64,000 nucleotides of DNA from Pedobacter sp. AJM (GTDB lineage: Bacteria; Bacteroidota; Bacteroidia; Sphingobacteriales; Sphingobacteriaceae): assembly GCF_002197755.1 (NCBI RefSeq), contig NZ_NHOT01000015.1, positions 1 through 64,000 on the forward strand, written 5' to 3'. A program made the translations under genes and the position numbers. Of this stretch, positions 25,084-33,704 are shown in pieces. The notes beneath the pieces are model-generated. The model was not told the origin of the DNA. It ran no database searches and saw nothing but the letters and a program-made list of their open reading frames with translations. Numbering within the stretch: the first letter of the stretch is position 1; each line of letters starts with the position of its first letter.

Positions 25084-26607
25084 ATGGCAATTGTAAACTC
25101 AATTTTTACCTGGCTGATGAAAAAGCGGATCCACCAGATCGAACTTTTTATGAAATATCCTTATGATGTTCAGCAGGAGTGGTTTCACACCTTAATTGAT
25201 AGTGCAGAAAATACAGAATGGGGCAAGATGTATGACTATAAAAGCATCCTCACCCCGCAACAATATCAGGAACGTGTTCCTATTCAGAATTATGATACCC
25301 TAAAGCCTTATATCGAAAGAATGCTGGCCGGCGAACAGAATATTTTATGGCCATCGGATATTAAATGGTTTGCCAAATCATCGGGTACCACCAGCGATAG
25401 AAGTAAATTTATTCCTGTTTCGAAAGAATCACTTGAAGAATGCCATTTTAAAGGCGGGAAAGACATGCTCTCCATTTATTGTAACAACCGGCCGGATAAT
25501 CAAATGTTTACCGGCAAGGGTTTGGTGCTGGGCGGCAGCCACCAGGTCAATCAGCTTAACGAAGATTGTTTTTATGGTGATCTATCAGCAGTGCTGATTA
25601 AAAACCTGCCCATCTGGGCCGAATTTTACCGTACACCTGATATGTCTATCGCTTTAATGGATAATTATGAGGTAAAGATGGACCGCATGGCTGAAGCCAC
25701 CATTCAGGAAAACGTAACCAGTATTTCAGGCGTACCTACCTGGACCATCGTTCTGGCCAAAAAGGTTTTGGAATTAACCGGCAAAAATAACCTGTTGGAA
25801 GTTTGGCCCAACCTTGAAGTGTATATCCACGGTGCGGTGAATTTCGCCCCATATCGCGAGCAGTTTAAACAACTTATTCCTTCAAATGACATGTATTATT
25901 TGGAAACTTATAATGCTTCTGAAGGCTTTTTCGGCATTCAGGATCAGGATAATTCTGATGAAATGCTGCTTATGCTTGATTATGGTATTTTCTATGAGTT
26001 TGTTCCAATGGAAAATATAGGCGAAGAAAATCCTAAAGCCTTATTGCTTGGTGAAGTAGAACTCCATAAAAATTATGCTATCGTGATTTCCACTAACGGC
26101 GGTTTGTGGCGTTACATGATTGGAGATACCATTCAGTTTACCTCACTTGCACCATATCGTATTAAAATTACCGGACGAACCAAACATTTTATCAATGCTT
26201 TTGGTGAAGAGGTGATTATTGATAATGCAGAGCAGGCTTTAACCAGGGCCTGCCTTGAAACCGGTGCTGAAATAAAAGATTATACCGCCGGGCCAATTTA
26301 TTTTGAAGGCGAGAAAGCAGGCGGACATGAGTGGATTATAGAATTTGATAAACAGCCCGATGATTTCGAAAAGTTTATTGATGTGATGGATAATACCTTG
26401 CGTGAAGTCAATTCAGATTACGATGCCAAAAGATTTAAGGATATGGCCCTGTGTAGGCCAACGGTACACAATGCGCCAGCCAATACTTTTTACAACTGGT
26501 TAAAAGCCAGGGATAAACTGGGTGGGCAACATAAAGTTCCGCGCCTGGCTAACGAAAGGAAATACATAGATGATATTTTGATCATGATTAGTGCATCTGC
26601 AGCATAA
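25084..26607 (+). CDS. GH3-family (acyl-acid amido synthetase-like) protein
   Basis: A 507-residue member of the GH3 family, best known from plants, where it adenylates hormones such as auxin or jasmonate and joins them to amino acids. The ANL-type nucleotide loop is WFAKSSGTTSDRSKFIPVS (about 96-114). YLETYNASEGFFGIQ provides the YxASEG-like motif, and RIKITGRTKHFINAFGEEVI provides the hinge. Bacteroidota carry many such homologues, and their substrates are unknown to me. It follows lptB by 9 bp, so a link to the envelope is possible but only inferred. Confidence 0.88.
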   Translation: MAIVNSIFTWLMKKRIHQIELFMKYPYDVQQEWFHTLIDSAENTEWGKMYDYKSILTPQQYQERVPIQNYDTLKPYIERMLAGEQNILWPSDIKWFAKSSGTTSDRSKFIPVSKESLEECHFKGGKDMLSIYCNNRPDNQMFTGKGLVLGGSHQVNQLNEDCFYGDLSAVLIKNLPIWAEFYRTPDMSIALMDNYEVKMDRMAEATIQENVTSISGVPTWTIVLAKKVLELTGKNNLLEVWPNLEVYIHGAVNFAPYREQFKQLIPSNDMYYLETYNASEGFFGIQDQDNSDEMLLMLDYGIFYEFVPMENIGEENPKALLLGEVELHKNYAIVISTNGGLWRYMIGDTIQFTSLAPYRIKITGRTKHFINAFGEEVIIDNAEQALTRACLETGAEIKDYTAGPIYFEGEKAGGHEWIIEFDKQPDDFEKFIDVMDNTLREVNSDYDAKRFKDMALCRPTVHNAPANTFYNWLKARDKLGGQHKVPRLANERKYIDDILIMISASAA

Positions 26608-26855
26608 TAAAAATATTCGCAAACTGGATCTGCAGATTTTGAAAAACACCGTTTTCCCCCGGCATAGTTACGTGTTTAGGAAAAGTACTTGCCGCCAGTT
26701 TTTTAATCCGGTAGAGTGTTATGCGCCTGTAGAATAAAATGTTGACAATAATTAACCGCAATTGAAAATAAAAACATCAAGCTTTTGGATCGTTTTATCA
26801 AATACGCGGAAGATAATTATGATACTTTTGGCCGTTAATTTGTGAAGCATCTGTT

Positions 26856-27281
26856 ATGAAGATGAACAGACAAAAAATATTGGATTTTTTCAGGAAATCT
26901 GAAAACAGGGCAACTTTAATCCTGAAAGATAAATCCAAGGCCAATACCACTATTAAAGATGCATTGGGGAAAGCTGTAACCAATAAGGGACAGCTGGATG
27001 GCGTTTGGGAAAAAATGGTATTGCTGTTCGCTGTGTCAAAAGATTATGTTAACGGGAATTATACCGAAATCCCTAAACGATCAATTGTAGCCATTTTAGG
27101 TGGATTGGTGTACTTTTTATCGCCAATAGACGTGGTGCCGGATTTTGTTCCTGTACTGGGTTTTATAGATGATATTTTTATATTAAACCTGGTTTATAAG
27201 CAGGTAGTCAAAGATCTTGAAAATTATAAAGTCTGGAAAGATGCTCAAATTGAATATATAGATGGTTCAACCGAAACATAG
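26856..27281 (+). CDS. YkvA-family (DUF1232) membrane protein
   Basis: A 141-residue protein containing the DUF1232 segment IPKRSIVAILGGLVYFLSPIDVVPDFVPVLGFIDDIFIL (shown here in part: YFLSPIDVVPDFVPVLGF), a hydrophobic hairpin around the SPIDxxPD motif. The N-terminal 60 residues are basic and soluble. The function of the family is not known. Its 3' end overlaps the start of the DUF2752 gene by 20 bp, indicating an operon. An alternative start lies two codons downstream (26862). Confidence 0.82.
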   Translation: MKMNRQKILDFFRKSENRATLILKDKSKANTTIKDALGKAVTNKGQLDGVWEKMVLLFAVSKDYVNGNYTEIPKRSIVAILGGLVYFLSPIDVVPDFVPVLGFIDDIFILNLVYKQVVKDLENYKVWKDAQIEYIDGSTET

Positions 27282-27585
27282 TTTTTTAGACTGGCTGAAT
27301 CATCATCTTTTCGCTTGTCCGATTAAATCTCATTTTGGGTTTGATTGTCCCGGATGTGGTTTCCAGCGATCAGTTATTGCTTTGCTTAAAGGAAATTTAG
27401 CTGAATCCTTCAAATTTTATCCAGCTGCGATACCACTTATTTTATTAATTCTTTTTACCCTGCTTCATCTTAAAATAGATTTTAAAAGCGGTGCACAAAT
27501 TATCAAAATCGCTTTTGCAGGTATTGCAATAATTATTTTTATCAATTACATTTATAAAATATACACTCATCAACTTATCAGCTAA
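27262..27585 (+). CDS. DUF2752 membrane protein
   Basis: A 107-residue protein with the DUF2752 signature CPGCGFQRSVIALLKGN preceded by another Cys in FACPIKS, then two membrane helices (FYPAAIPLILLILFTLLHL and IIKIAFAGIAIIIFINYIY). The cysteine pairs could bind metal or form disulfides; no function is established. It overlaps the YkvA gene by 20 bp and precedes the CCC-motif gene by 5 bp, so three small membrane protein genes form one operon. Confidence 0.85.
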   Translation: MVQPKHSFLDWLNHHLFACPIKSHFGFDCPGCGFQRSVIALLKGNLAESFKFYPAAIPLILLILFTLLHLKIDFKSGAQIIKIAFAGIAIIIFINYIYKIYTHQLIS

Positions 27586-27590
27586 AACGC

Positions 27591-28064
27591 ATGTCAGAAG
27601 AGCAGGAAAAACCTCAGGAAAACCAACCCATTAATTTGGGTAAAAATGAAATACCGCAACCAAACCCTGTAAATACCGGGTTTACAACACCTCCGCCATT
27701 TCAGCAACCTCCACCATTTGGTCAGTTTGGCGGTGGAATGGGCATGGGGCAGCAAAATCTTCCAAATGCCACTGCTGCATTGGTATTGGGCATAATTGCC
27801 ATTCCAGCCTGTTGCTTCTATGGTATTTTTGGTTTGATTTTTGGTATTATTGCCTGGATTTTAGGCGCGGGTGATGTTAAAAAATATCAGTTAAATCCAA
27901 CTTTATATACCGAATCATCTTATAAAAATGCGAAAGCAGGTAAAATCTGCGGAATGATTGCCACTATATTAAGTGTATTATTTATCGCAATTGTAATTCT
28001 GGTTATTGTAGGTGCGATTGCAAATCCTTCTGCTTACGATAGTTTTTTCAAAGGAATTCATTAA
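27591..28064 (+). CDS. CCC-motif membrane protein
   Basis: A 157-residue membrane protein of the Bacteroidota CCC-motif type. A Pro/Gln/Gly-rich cytoplasmic N-terminus (PPPFQQPPPFGQFGGGMGMG) leads to a helix containing IIAIPACCFYGIFGLIFG, and a second helix lies at the C-terminus (MIATILSVLFIAIVILVIVG). The family resembles DUF4190 in layout; its role is unknown. It is the last gene of the YkvA-DUF2752-CCC operon and ends before a clean hairpin terminator. Confidence 0.8.
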   Translation: MSEEQEKPQENQPINLGKNEIPQPNPVNTGFTTPPPFQQPPPFGQFGGGMGMGQQNLPNATAALVLGIIAIPACCFYGIFGLIFGIIAWILGAGDVKKYQLNPTLYTESSYKNAKAGKICGMIATILSVLFIAIVILVIVGAIANPSAYDSFFKGIH

Positions 28065-28092
28065 GAGCTTACTAATTTTACCTTAAAAATAT

Positions 28093-28126
28093 AAATCGGA
28101 TGACACAAGCCATCCGATTTTGTTAT
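28093..28126 (+). terminator. Intrinsic terminator after the CCC-motif gene
   Basis: Perfect 10-bp arms AAATCGGATG and CATCCGATTT with an 8-nt loop, followed by TGTTATTTTT. The possible ATG at 28100 of the next frame is inside the stem. Confidence 0.75.
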
Positions 28127-28131
28127 TTTTG
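28124..28131 (+). promoter_or_regulatory. Candidate -7 element (TATTTTTG) before the bacilliredoxin gene
   Basis: Fits TAnnTTTG, 34 bp upstream of the ATG at 28166. It overlaps the T tract of the preceding terminator, a compact terminator-promoter join. Confidence 0.4.
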
Positions 28132-28165
28132 TATTGTCCAAATTGTAAATAAAAAACTCACGATA

Positions 28166-28576
28166 ATGTATCCAGAATATTTAGTAGAACCAATGCGTAA
28201 GGAATTAACCAACGTTGGTTTTGAAGAATTAAAAAATGCAGCAGATGTAGACCAGGCAATAAAAGGTGAAGGAACTGTATTGGTGGTTGTAAATTCTGTA
28301 TGTGGTTGCGCGGCAGCTAATGCCCGTCCGGCAGCTAGAGCAGCAGCAGCACATGAAAAGCACCCTAATAAATTGGTAACTGTTTTTGCAGGTATGGAAA
28401 AAGAAGCTGTAGATCAGGCAAGAAATTACATGATGCCTTTCCCTCCATCATCACCAGCTATGGCCCTTTTTAAAGATGGCAAATTGGTACATATGATTGA
28501 GCGTCATCAAATTGAAGGCAGACCAGCGCAAATGATTGCTGATAACCTGATTGGTGCTTTTGAGCAGTACTGCTAA
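28166..28576 (+). CDS. BrxA/BrxB-family bacilliredoxin
   Basis: A 136-residue thioredoxin-fold protein that removes bacillithiol from S-bacillithiolated proteins in the characterised Firmicutes homologues. The active site is CGC at 46-48 in VNSVCGCAAANARPAAR, diagnostic of the family. KHPNKLVTVFAGMEKEAVDQAR and PFPPSSPAMALFKDGKLVHMI with the cis-proline follow. The start at 28166 (MYPEYLVEPM) matches the family; the frame's earlier ATG is in a terminator stem. With YtxJ at the left of the window it implies bacillithiol metabolism in this organism. Confidence 0.93.
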   Translation: MYPEYLVEPMRKELTNVGFEELKNAADVDQAIKGEGTVLVVVNSVCGCAAANARPAARAAAAHEKHPNKLVTVFAGMEKEAVDQARNYMMPFPPSSPAMALFKDGKLVHMIERHQIEGRPAQMIADNLIGAFEQYC

Positions 28577-29083
28577 TAATTGATTGCACAGATTTTTGGA
28601 TTACACCGATAGGTGATTCTTAAAGTTATATTGAAAAGGTGAATGGAAACATTTGCCTTTTTGCGGTTGTGGTGTTGATAAACTAACTGTTTTATTTTGC
28701 CACGGAAGCACTGAAACATGGAGGTTTAATGACAGATATACAAGGGGCGTCATTTCGAACGTAGTGGAGAAATCTTTTAAATTTTATTTCAAATAACTTG
28801 GTAAAAAGATCTCTGCATTTCGCGTTGCTCCGGTCGAGATGACGACCATTCTATTGGAGTCTGTTATTAGTAGCGAAGTCGAAGGATCTTCATTGTAGCG
28901 TGCTTGTTCCGTTGATTGAAAGTTTAGTTTTTCATAGGTCAGAGATTATTCATAATATATTTAAGATTTAAAAGGCATTCATGCTTGCGACGCAGTTCTT
29001 CACTGTATCCGATATCTATCGGATCAGAATGACAGAGAAGCAAAAATCTGTGTAATCAACTTAAATCCTCTAATCTGTGTTTA
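28577..29083 (+). repeat. 507-bp intergenic cluster of palindromic repeats
   Basis: No credible gene is seen. The main element (28747-28845) has imperfect inverted ends CGTCATTTCGAAC and GGTCGAGATGACG with an inner GGAGAAATCTTTT/AAAAGATCTCTG stem. A second fragment near 28871-28890 (AGCGAAGTCGAAGGATCTTC) resembles another family. ATCCGATA-TC-TATCGGAT (29007-29024) is a perfect hairpin. The ends carry CACAGATTT and AATCTGTGT words. The interval looks like a landing place for several non-coding repeat families. Confidence 0.7.
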
Positions 29084-29884
29084 CTAAAAATCTTTATTGA
29101 GCAATTTCTCCAGTTCTCCGAACGAAACGTTCATTCTTACTCTGCCTTGTTTGGCATATGAAATTTCTCCGGTTTCTTCAGAAATGATTACCGCAACGGC
29201 ATCTGTTGTTTCGGAAACACCGATACCGGCACGATGTCTTAATCCAAACTGCGAAGGCAATTGGTCGTTATCTGTTAGCGGTAAAATACAACTGGCACTT
29301 TTAATTTTATTTTCTGAAATCACTACGGCACCATCATGCAAAGGACTGTTTTTTTGAAATATACTTTCTAGTAATCTTTTGGATATTTTGGCATCCACCA
29401 CTTCGCAGCTGTTCGCGAAAAACTGCTCGTCATAGAACTTTACAAAAACAATTAAAGCACCCGTTCTGGTCTTTTTCATCGTTTTACAAGCATCAATAAT
29501 CGGCTTAATGCGGGTCAGGTTATTTCTTTCAATTTCCTTTCGCCCAAACAAATAACCCCACCAGGCCTTGTTCTTCTGCAGGAATGCATTTTTTCCAATC
29601 AGTAACAAAAACCGCCTGATCTCGGGATGGAAGATAACGATTAAAGCAATGATGCCCACGCTCATGAATTTCTCGATGATAGTGGTTAGTAGCTCCATAT
29701 GCAAACCTTTCACCACCCAGTAAAAAACAGTGATAATGAACATTCCCACGAGCAGATTTACAGCAAGTGTATTCCGAATCAGGGTATAAACATAATAGAT
29801 TAAGAGTGCTACCAGCACAATATCTACCACATCGGTTACAGATACTTTAAGAAAATCGAAATCAAATCCTTTCATTAGTGGCAA
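29084..29884 (-). CDS. cdaA: CdaA-type diadenylate cyclase
   Basis: Membrane enzyme that makes the second messenger c-di-AMP from two ATP. The 266 residues comprise three N-terminal helices (about 17-95) and a DAC domain from about 115. The catalytic DGAVVI motif (LHDGAVVISENKI) and the RHR motif LRHRAGIGVSE are intact, as is ASCILPLTDND. The length and layout match CdaA (TIGR00159) rather than DisA. It lies downstream of folP on the same strand, a pairing I recall from other Bacteroidota. No recognisable c-di-AMP phosphodiesterase is in the window. Confidence 0.93.
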   Translation of the reverse strand: MPLMKGFDFDFLKVSVTDVVDIVLVALLIYYVYTLIRNTLAVNLLVGMFIITVFYWVVKGLHMELLTTIIEKFMSVGIIALIVIFHPEIRRFLLLIGKNAFLQKNKAWWGYLFGRKEIERNNLTRIKPIIDACKTMKKTRTGALIVFVKFYDEQFFANSCEVVDAKISKRLLESIFQKNSPLHDGAVVISENKIKSASCILPLTDNDQLPSQFGLRHRAGIGVSETTDAVAVIISEETGEISYAKQGRVRMNVSFGELEKLLNKDF

Positions 29885-29937
29885 GATAGCAAAACCGTTT
29901 TCAGTTTACAATTTTCAATTGATTTGACAATGTTATT

Positions 29938-30792
29938 TTAACCATTTAATCTGGCAATGAGTTCTATACATTCCATGGCCTCCTTCACATCATGAACACG
30001 CAGGATGCCAGCGCCTTTTTGTAAGGCAATCGTATTTAAAACAGTGGTTCCGTTTAGGGCTTCGGCAGCAGTGGTTTGAAGTGCTTTATAAATCATACCT
30101 TTCCGGGAGAAACCAACCAGTACCGGAAGCTTAAATATTTTGAAAGCATCCAGGTTTTGAAGCAATTCATAATTATGTTCGAGGGTTTTACCAAAGCCAA
30201 ACCCGGGATCAATAATGACATCGTGGATATGAAGTGCCTTTAATGCTGCGATCTTTTGAGCCATATGATCAATTACATCCAGGGCTACATTTTGGTATGT
30301 TGGGTTTTGATGCATGTTTTGAGGCGTACCTTGCATGTGCATCATAATATAAGGCACTTGGAGCCTGGCCACCGTTTTGAACATGTGTTGATCTAAATCT
30401 CCGGCAGATATATCATTAATAACCTGTGCGCCTGCATGGATGGTTTCTTCGGCCACTTTTGCCCTAAAGGTATCAACTGAAATCACTACCTCCGGAAATT
30501 CTTTCACCAAACTTTCTATCACAGGAATCAAACGATCTGATTCTTCGGTTTCAGGGATATCAATGGCGCCCGGTCTGGACGAGTATCCGCCAATATCGAT
30601 CAAGGTTGCACCCTCTTTTAAAAAGGCTTCAGTTTTTGTAAGCGCATCATCAATAGATTTTGTTCGGCTGTTGCTGTAAAAAGAATCGGGCGTAACATTT
30701 AAAATAGCCATTACTTTTGACGAGCTTAAATCCATTAACTTTCCCTTAATATTAATGCTTTGCTTAGGTTCGAAAAATTTTTTTTCTGACAT
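29938..30792 (-). CDS. folP: Dihydropteroate synthase
   Basis: Folate pathway enzyme joining 4-aminobenzoate to dihydropterin pyrophosphate; the target of sulfonamides. The 284-residue TIM barrel shows MAILNVTPDSFYSNS, LIDIGGYSSRPGA, VSVDTFRAKVAE, VINDISAG, IIDPGFGFGKTLEHNYEL and VGFSRKGMI, all diagnostic. The ATG at 30792 (MSEKKFFEP) is preferred; a longer frame from 30867 adds a Cys-rich leader without family support. It is 53 bp upstream of cdaA on the same strand and divergent from the DUF1599 gene. Confidence 0.96.
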   Translation of the reverse strand: MSEKKFFEPKQSINIKGKLMDLSSSKVMAILNVTPDSFYSNSRTKSIDDALTKTEAFLKEGATLIDIGGYSSRPGAIDIPETEESDRLIPVIESLVKEFPEVVISVDTFRAKVAEETIHAGAQVINDISAGDLDQHMFKTVARLQVPYIMMHMQGTPQNMHQNPTYQNVALDVIDHMAQKIAALKALHIHDVIIDPGFGFGKTLEHNYELLQNLDAFKIFKLPVLVGFSRKGMIYKALQTTAAEALNGTTVLNTIALQKGAGILRVHDVKEAMECIELIARLNG

Positions 30793-30889
30793 GATAAGCC
30801 CTTCCGGGATTTGAGTTTCGCTATAAAAATGTATCTTTAGCTTTTGTTTTTCGCAACAAAAATACACTAAAACTTAATAAATACTGGCT

Positions 30890-31435
30890 TTGATACAAAC
30901 AAATACCGCTGTAGAATTTGATGAAGTAATTGCAGTTTGCAGATCATTGTTCTTGAAAAAAACGAAAGATTATGGTACTGCCTGGCGTATCCTCAGGCCA
31001 AGTTCCATTACCGATCAGATTTTTATTAAGGCGCAGCGCATTCGTACGCTTGAAGAAAAAAAAGTAAGTAAGGTTGGTGAGGGAATTGTTTCGGAATATA
31101 TCGGCATCATTAACTATTGTGTAATCGCCATGATGCAGCTTGAATTGAGTGAAAGCAATCCGCTCGAAATGCCATTTCAACAGGTTGAAAGTTTGTTTGA
31201 GGAAAAAATTACGGAAACAAGAGATTTAATGCTGGCTAAAAATCATGATTATGGCGAAGCTTGGCGCGACATGAGAGTGAGCTCATTAACCGATTTGATT
31301 CTAATGAAAATTTTCAGAGTCAAACAAATTGAGGATAACGATGGGGAGACATTAGCTTCAGAAGGGGTGAAAGCCAACTACCAGGACATGCTTAATTATT
31401 CAGTTTTTGCATTGATTAAACTGGGGGTTAAATAA
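30890..31435 (+). CDS. DUF1599 (nucleotide modification-associated domain 1) protein, duplicated domain
   Basis: A 181-residue protein with two tandem copies of the same domain. Copy 1 (about 5-85) has LKKTKDYGTAWRILRPSSIT and NYCVIAMMQLEL; copy 2 (about 95-181) has LAKNHDYGEAWRDMRVSSLT and NYSVFALIKLGV. The shared signature is KxxDYGxAWRxxRxSSxTDxIxxK. The family was linked to modified-nucleotide systems by comparative genomics, but in Bacteroidota it is a chromosomal gene near folP. The start is a TTG; no in-frame ATG precedes the first copy. The function is unknown. Confidence 0.82.
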   Translation: MIQTNTAVEFDEVIAVCRSLFLKKTKDYGTAWRILRPSSITDQIFIKAQRIRTLEEKKVSKVGEGIVSEYIGIINYCVIAMMQLELSESNPLEMPFQQVESLFEEKITETRDLMLAKNHDYGEAWRDMRVSSLTDLILMKIFRVKQIEDNDGETLASEGVKANYQDMLNYSVFALIKLGVK

Positions 31436-31495
31436 AGTATTGATGAGCGCCATTATTTGTAAATTAAACATTTCATTGAAAATAAATAAATACGA

Positions 31496-32650
31496 ATGAG
31501 AAATATATTGTTGAACTTTTCCCGTTTTTTTGTTGGCGCATTATTTATTTTCTCAGGATTAATCAAAGCAAATGATCCGCTGGGTTTTGGTTATAAACTT
31601 CAGGAGTATTTTGAAGTTTTTCATATGGATTTCCTTATTCCGGTGGCTACTGGTATGGCCATCCTGCTTTGTACACTTGAAATTGTATTGGGCGCATTGC
31701 TGATTCTGGGTTTCTGGAGTAAAAAGGTGGTCTGGGGTTTACTGCTGTTAATTATATTTTTTACGCTGCTTACATTCGTTTCGGCAGCATTTAAAGTGGT
31801 AACCAGTTGCGGCTGTTTTGGTGATGCCATTCCGCTTACACCTTGGCAGTCATTTGGTAAAGATTTAATTCTACTGGTGCTGATCATCATTATTTTCATC
31901 AGCAGGGATGCCATTCAGCCATTATTTAAAAAAGCGTCCAGCCAGCGGAACATGGCTGTTCTGGTAACATTGCTGTCTTTAGGCTTTGGCTTATATACCT
32001 ACAATGTGCTTCCCGTAATTGATTTTCTGCCTTACAAAGTAGGCGCACATATTCCCTCGCTGATGGTTATTCCTCCGGGTGAAAAACCTGATGAATTTGA
32101 GATCATGTATCACCTCAAAAATAAGCAGACAAAAGAAGAGAAGGACATGAGTGATAAGGATTACCTTAAAACTGAAATCTGGAAAGACAACAACTGGGAA
32201 ATTATAGGTGAGCCGGTAAAGCGTCTGGTTAAAAAAGGCTATGAACCGAAGATTAAAGATCTGGTTATCAGTGATGCCTCGGGTACAGATTATACGAAAG
32301 AAATTATTGAAAATCCTTACTACAGTTTGATTTTTGTTGCTTACGATCTGAAAAATACCAATGAAAATGCGATTGGGAAACTGAATGCCATTGCCATGAA
32401 TGCCACACAGCAATTTAATATCCGTACGGTTCTGCTCACATCCAATGCAGCCCAGGAGGCAGAAGCTTTTGTGAAAAAGAATAACCTGTTTTCGGAAGTG
32501 TTTTATGCCGATGCAGTGCCTTTAAAAAGCATGGTACGGGCTAATCCGGGTGTTTTATTATTGAAAAATGGTGTGGTGATTAATAAATGGCATTTTCATA
32601 ATGTACCTACCTTTGATCAGCTAAGCAGAAAATATTTTGATAAGCAATGA
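31496..32650 (+). CDS. BT_3928-family membrane protein (DoxX/MauE-like N-terminus)
   Basis: A 384-residue membrane protein. Four helices at about 1-145 have the DoxX/MauE layout with FSGLIKANDPLGFGYKLQEYF near the start and VTSCGCFGDAIPLTPWQSFG in a loop, where the paired cysteines are typical of MauE-like redox proteins. The remainder is a soluble region ending in a thioredoxin-like fold lacking a CxxC active site. The family is Bacteroidota-specific and of unknown function. It overlaps the following permease start by 4 bp, heading a four-gene operon that ends with aroK. Confidence 0.85.
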   Translation: MRNILLNFSRFFVGALFIFSGLIKANDPLGFGYKLQEYFEVFHMDFLIPVATGMAILLCTLEIVLGALLILGFWSKKVVWGLLLLIIFFTLLTFVSAAFKVVTSCGCFGDAIPLTPWQSFGKDLILLVLIIIIFISRDAIQPLFKKASSQRNMAVLVTLLSLGFGLYTYNVLPVIDFLPYKVGAHIPSLMVIPPGEKPDEFEIMYHLKNKQTKEEKDMSDKDYLKTEIWKDNNWEIIGEPVKRLVKKGYEPKIKDLVISDASGTDYTKEIIENPYYSLIFVAYDLKNTNENAIGKLNAIAMNATQQFNIRTVLLTSNAAQEAEAFVKKNNLFSEVFYADAVPLKSMVRANPGVLLLKNGVVINKWHFHNVPTFDQLSRKYFDKQ

Positions 32651-33702
32651 TTGGATACGCCATAAAAAAAATACTTTATGGTTTACTGGTGATGGCCGGT
32701 GTAGTGCTGGTTGTTTTTGTGCTTTTTAATATTTTACCCGGTGATCCGGCCAGGATGACGATGGGACAACGGGCCGATATACAATCCTTAGAAGCTGTTC
32801 GTAAAGAATTTGGACTGGATAAATCAAAGCCAGTACAGTTTCTATTGTATATTAATGATCTCTCACCTGTAAGTGTGCTAGATAATGATAGTGCCAATAA
32901 GGCAAAGTATCATTTTGTGAAATTGATCAGCTTTGATCAAAAAGCATTGGCCTTAAAGTGGCCCTATCTGCGAAGTTCTTATCAAACTAAAAGAGATGTG
33001 ACCGCAATTTTGTCTGAGACGGTGCCCAATACCTTCATACTTGCATTAACAGCGATGATATTTGCCACTGCAATAGGTGTTTTCTTAGGTGTGCTGTCAG
33101 CTGTTTATAAAGATTCGTGGATAGACAAGTCTGCAAATGCCTTTGCCATCCTCGGAATTTCTGCACCTTCATTCTTTGCGGGGATCATCATCGCCTGGAT
33201 TTTTGGCTTCATGCTAAGCGATTATACCGGATTGAAAATGAGTGGGAGTTTATATTCTTATGATCCGTTTAATGGTGAAATTTTAACCCTAAAAAATTTG
33301 TGGTTACCGATGGTTACTTTAGGACTAAGGCCATTGGCGATCATTGTTCAGTTAACCAGAAGTGCCATGCTTGATGTTCTGGCGCAGGATTATATCCGCA
33401 CGGCGAGAGCCAAAGGATTAAGTAGAAATGCCATCATTTATAAACATGCCTTAAAAAATGCGATGAATCCGGTAATCACGGCTATTTCTGGGTGGTTCGC
33501 CTCCCTGCTTGCAGGTTCTTTTTTTGTAGAATATATTTTTGGTTATAATGGACTGGGCAGAACTACTGTTACTGCGTTAGAAATGTCAGATTTCCCTGTA
33601 GTTATGGGCTCCATATTATTTATTGCTTTTGTATTTGTGGTGATTAATATTTTGGTCGACATACTTTATGCCTATGTTGATCCAAGGGTAAAACTAAGCT
33701 AG
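32647..33702 (+). CDS. ABC transporter permease (DppB/OppB type)
   Basis: A 351-residue inner-membrane permease of the peptide/nickel uptake class. It begins IKKILYGLLVMAGVVLVVFVLFNILPGDPARMTMGQ, of which ILPGDPA is the family hallmark. The cytoplasmic EAA loop is YIRTARAKGLSRNAIIYKHA, and EYIFGYNGLGRTTVTALEMSDFP follows. The insertion between the first two helices is larger than in E. coli DppB. No partner permease, ATPase or binding protein is adjacent, so the rest of the transporter must lie elsewhere. Start and stop overlap or nearly touch its neighbours, so it is translationally coupled. Confidence 0.9.
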   Translation: MIGYAIKKILYGLLVMAGVVLVVFVLFNILPGDPARMTMGQRADIQSLEAVRKEFGLDKSKPVQFLLYINDLSPVSVLDNDSANKAKYHFVKLISFDQKALALKWPYLRSSYQTKRDVTAILSETVPNTFILALTAMIFATAIGVFLGVLSAVYKDSWIDKSANAFAILGISAPSFFAGIIIAWIFGFMLSDYTGLKMSGSLYSYDPFNGEILTLKNLWLPMVTLGLRPLAIIVQLTRSAMLDVLAQDYIRTARAKGLSRNAIIYKHALKNAMNPVITAISGWFASLLAGSFFVEYIFGYNGLGRTTVTALEMSDFPVVMGSILFIAFVFVVINILVDILYAYVDPRVKLS

Positions 33703-33704
33703 AC

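Noticed and set aside
26608..26855. Hidden gene between GH3 and the YkvA gene
   Set aside because: About 250 bp scanned on both strands. No frame longer than a few dozen codons with a plausible start, and no repeat or hairpin of note.
28100..28165. Longer bacilliredoxin start at 28100
   Set aside because: The ATG is within the stem of the preceding gene's terminator, and the extra 22 residues have no family match. The ATG at 28166 fits BrxA/BrxB.
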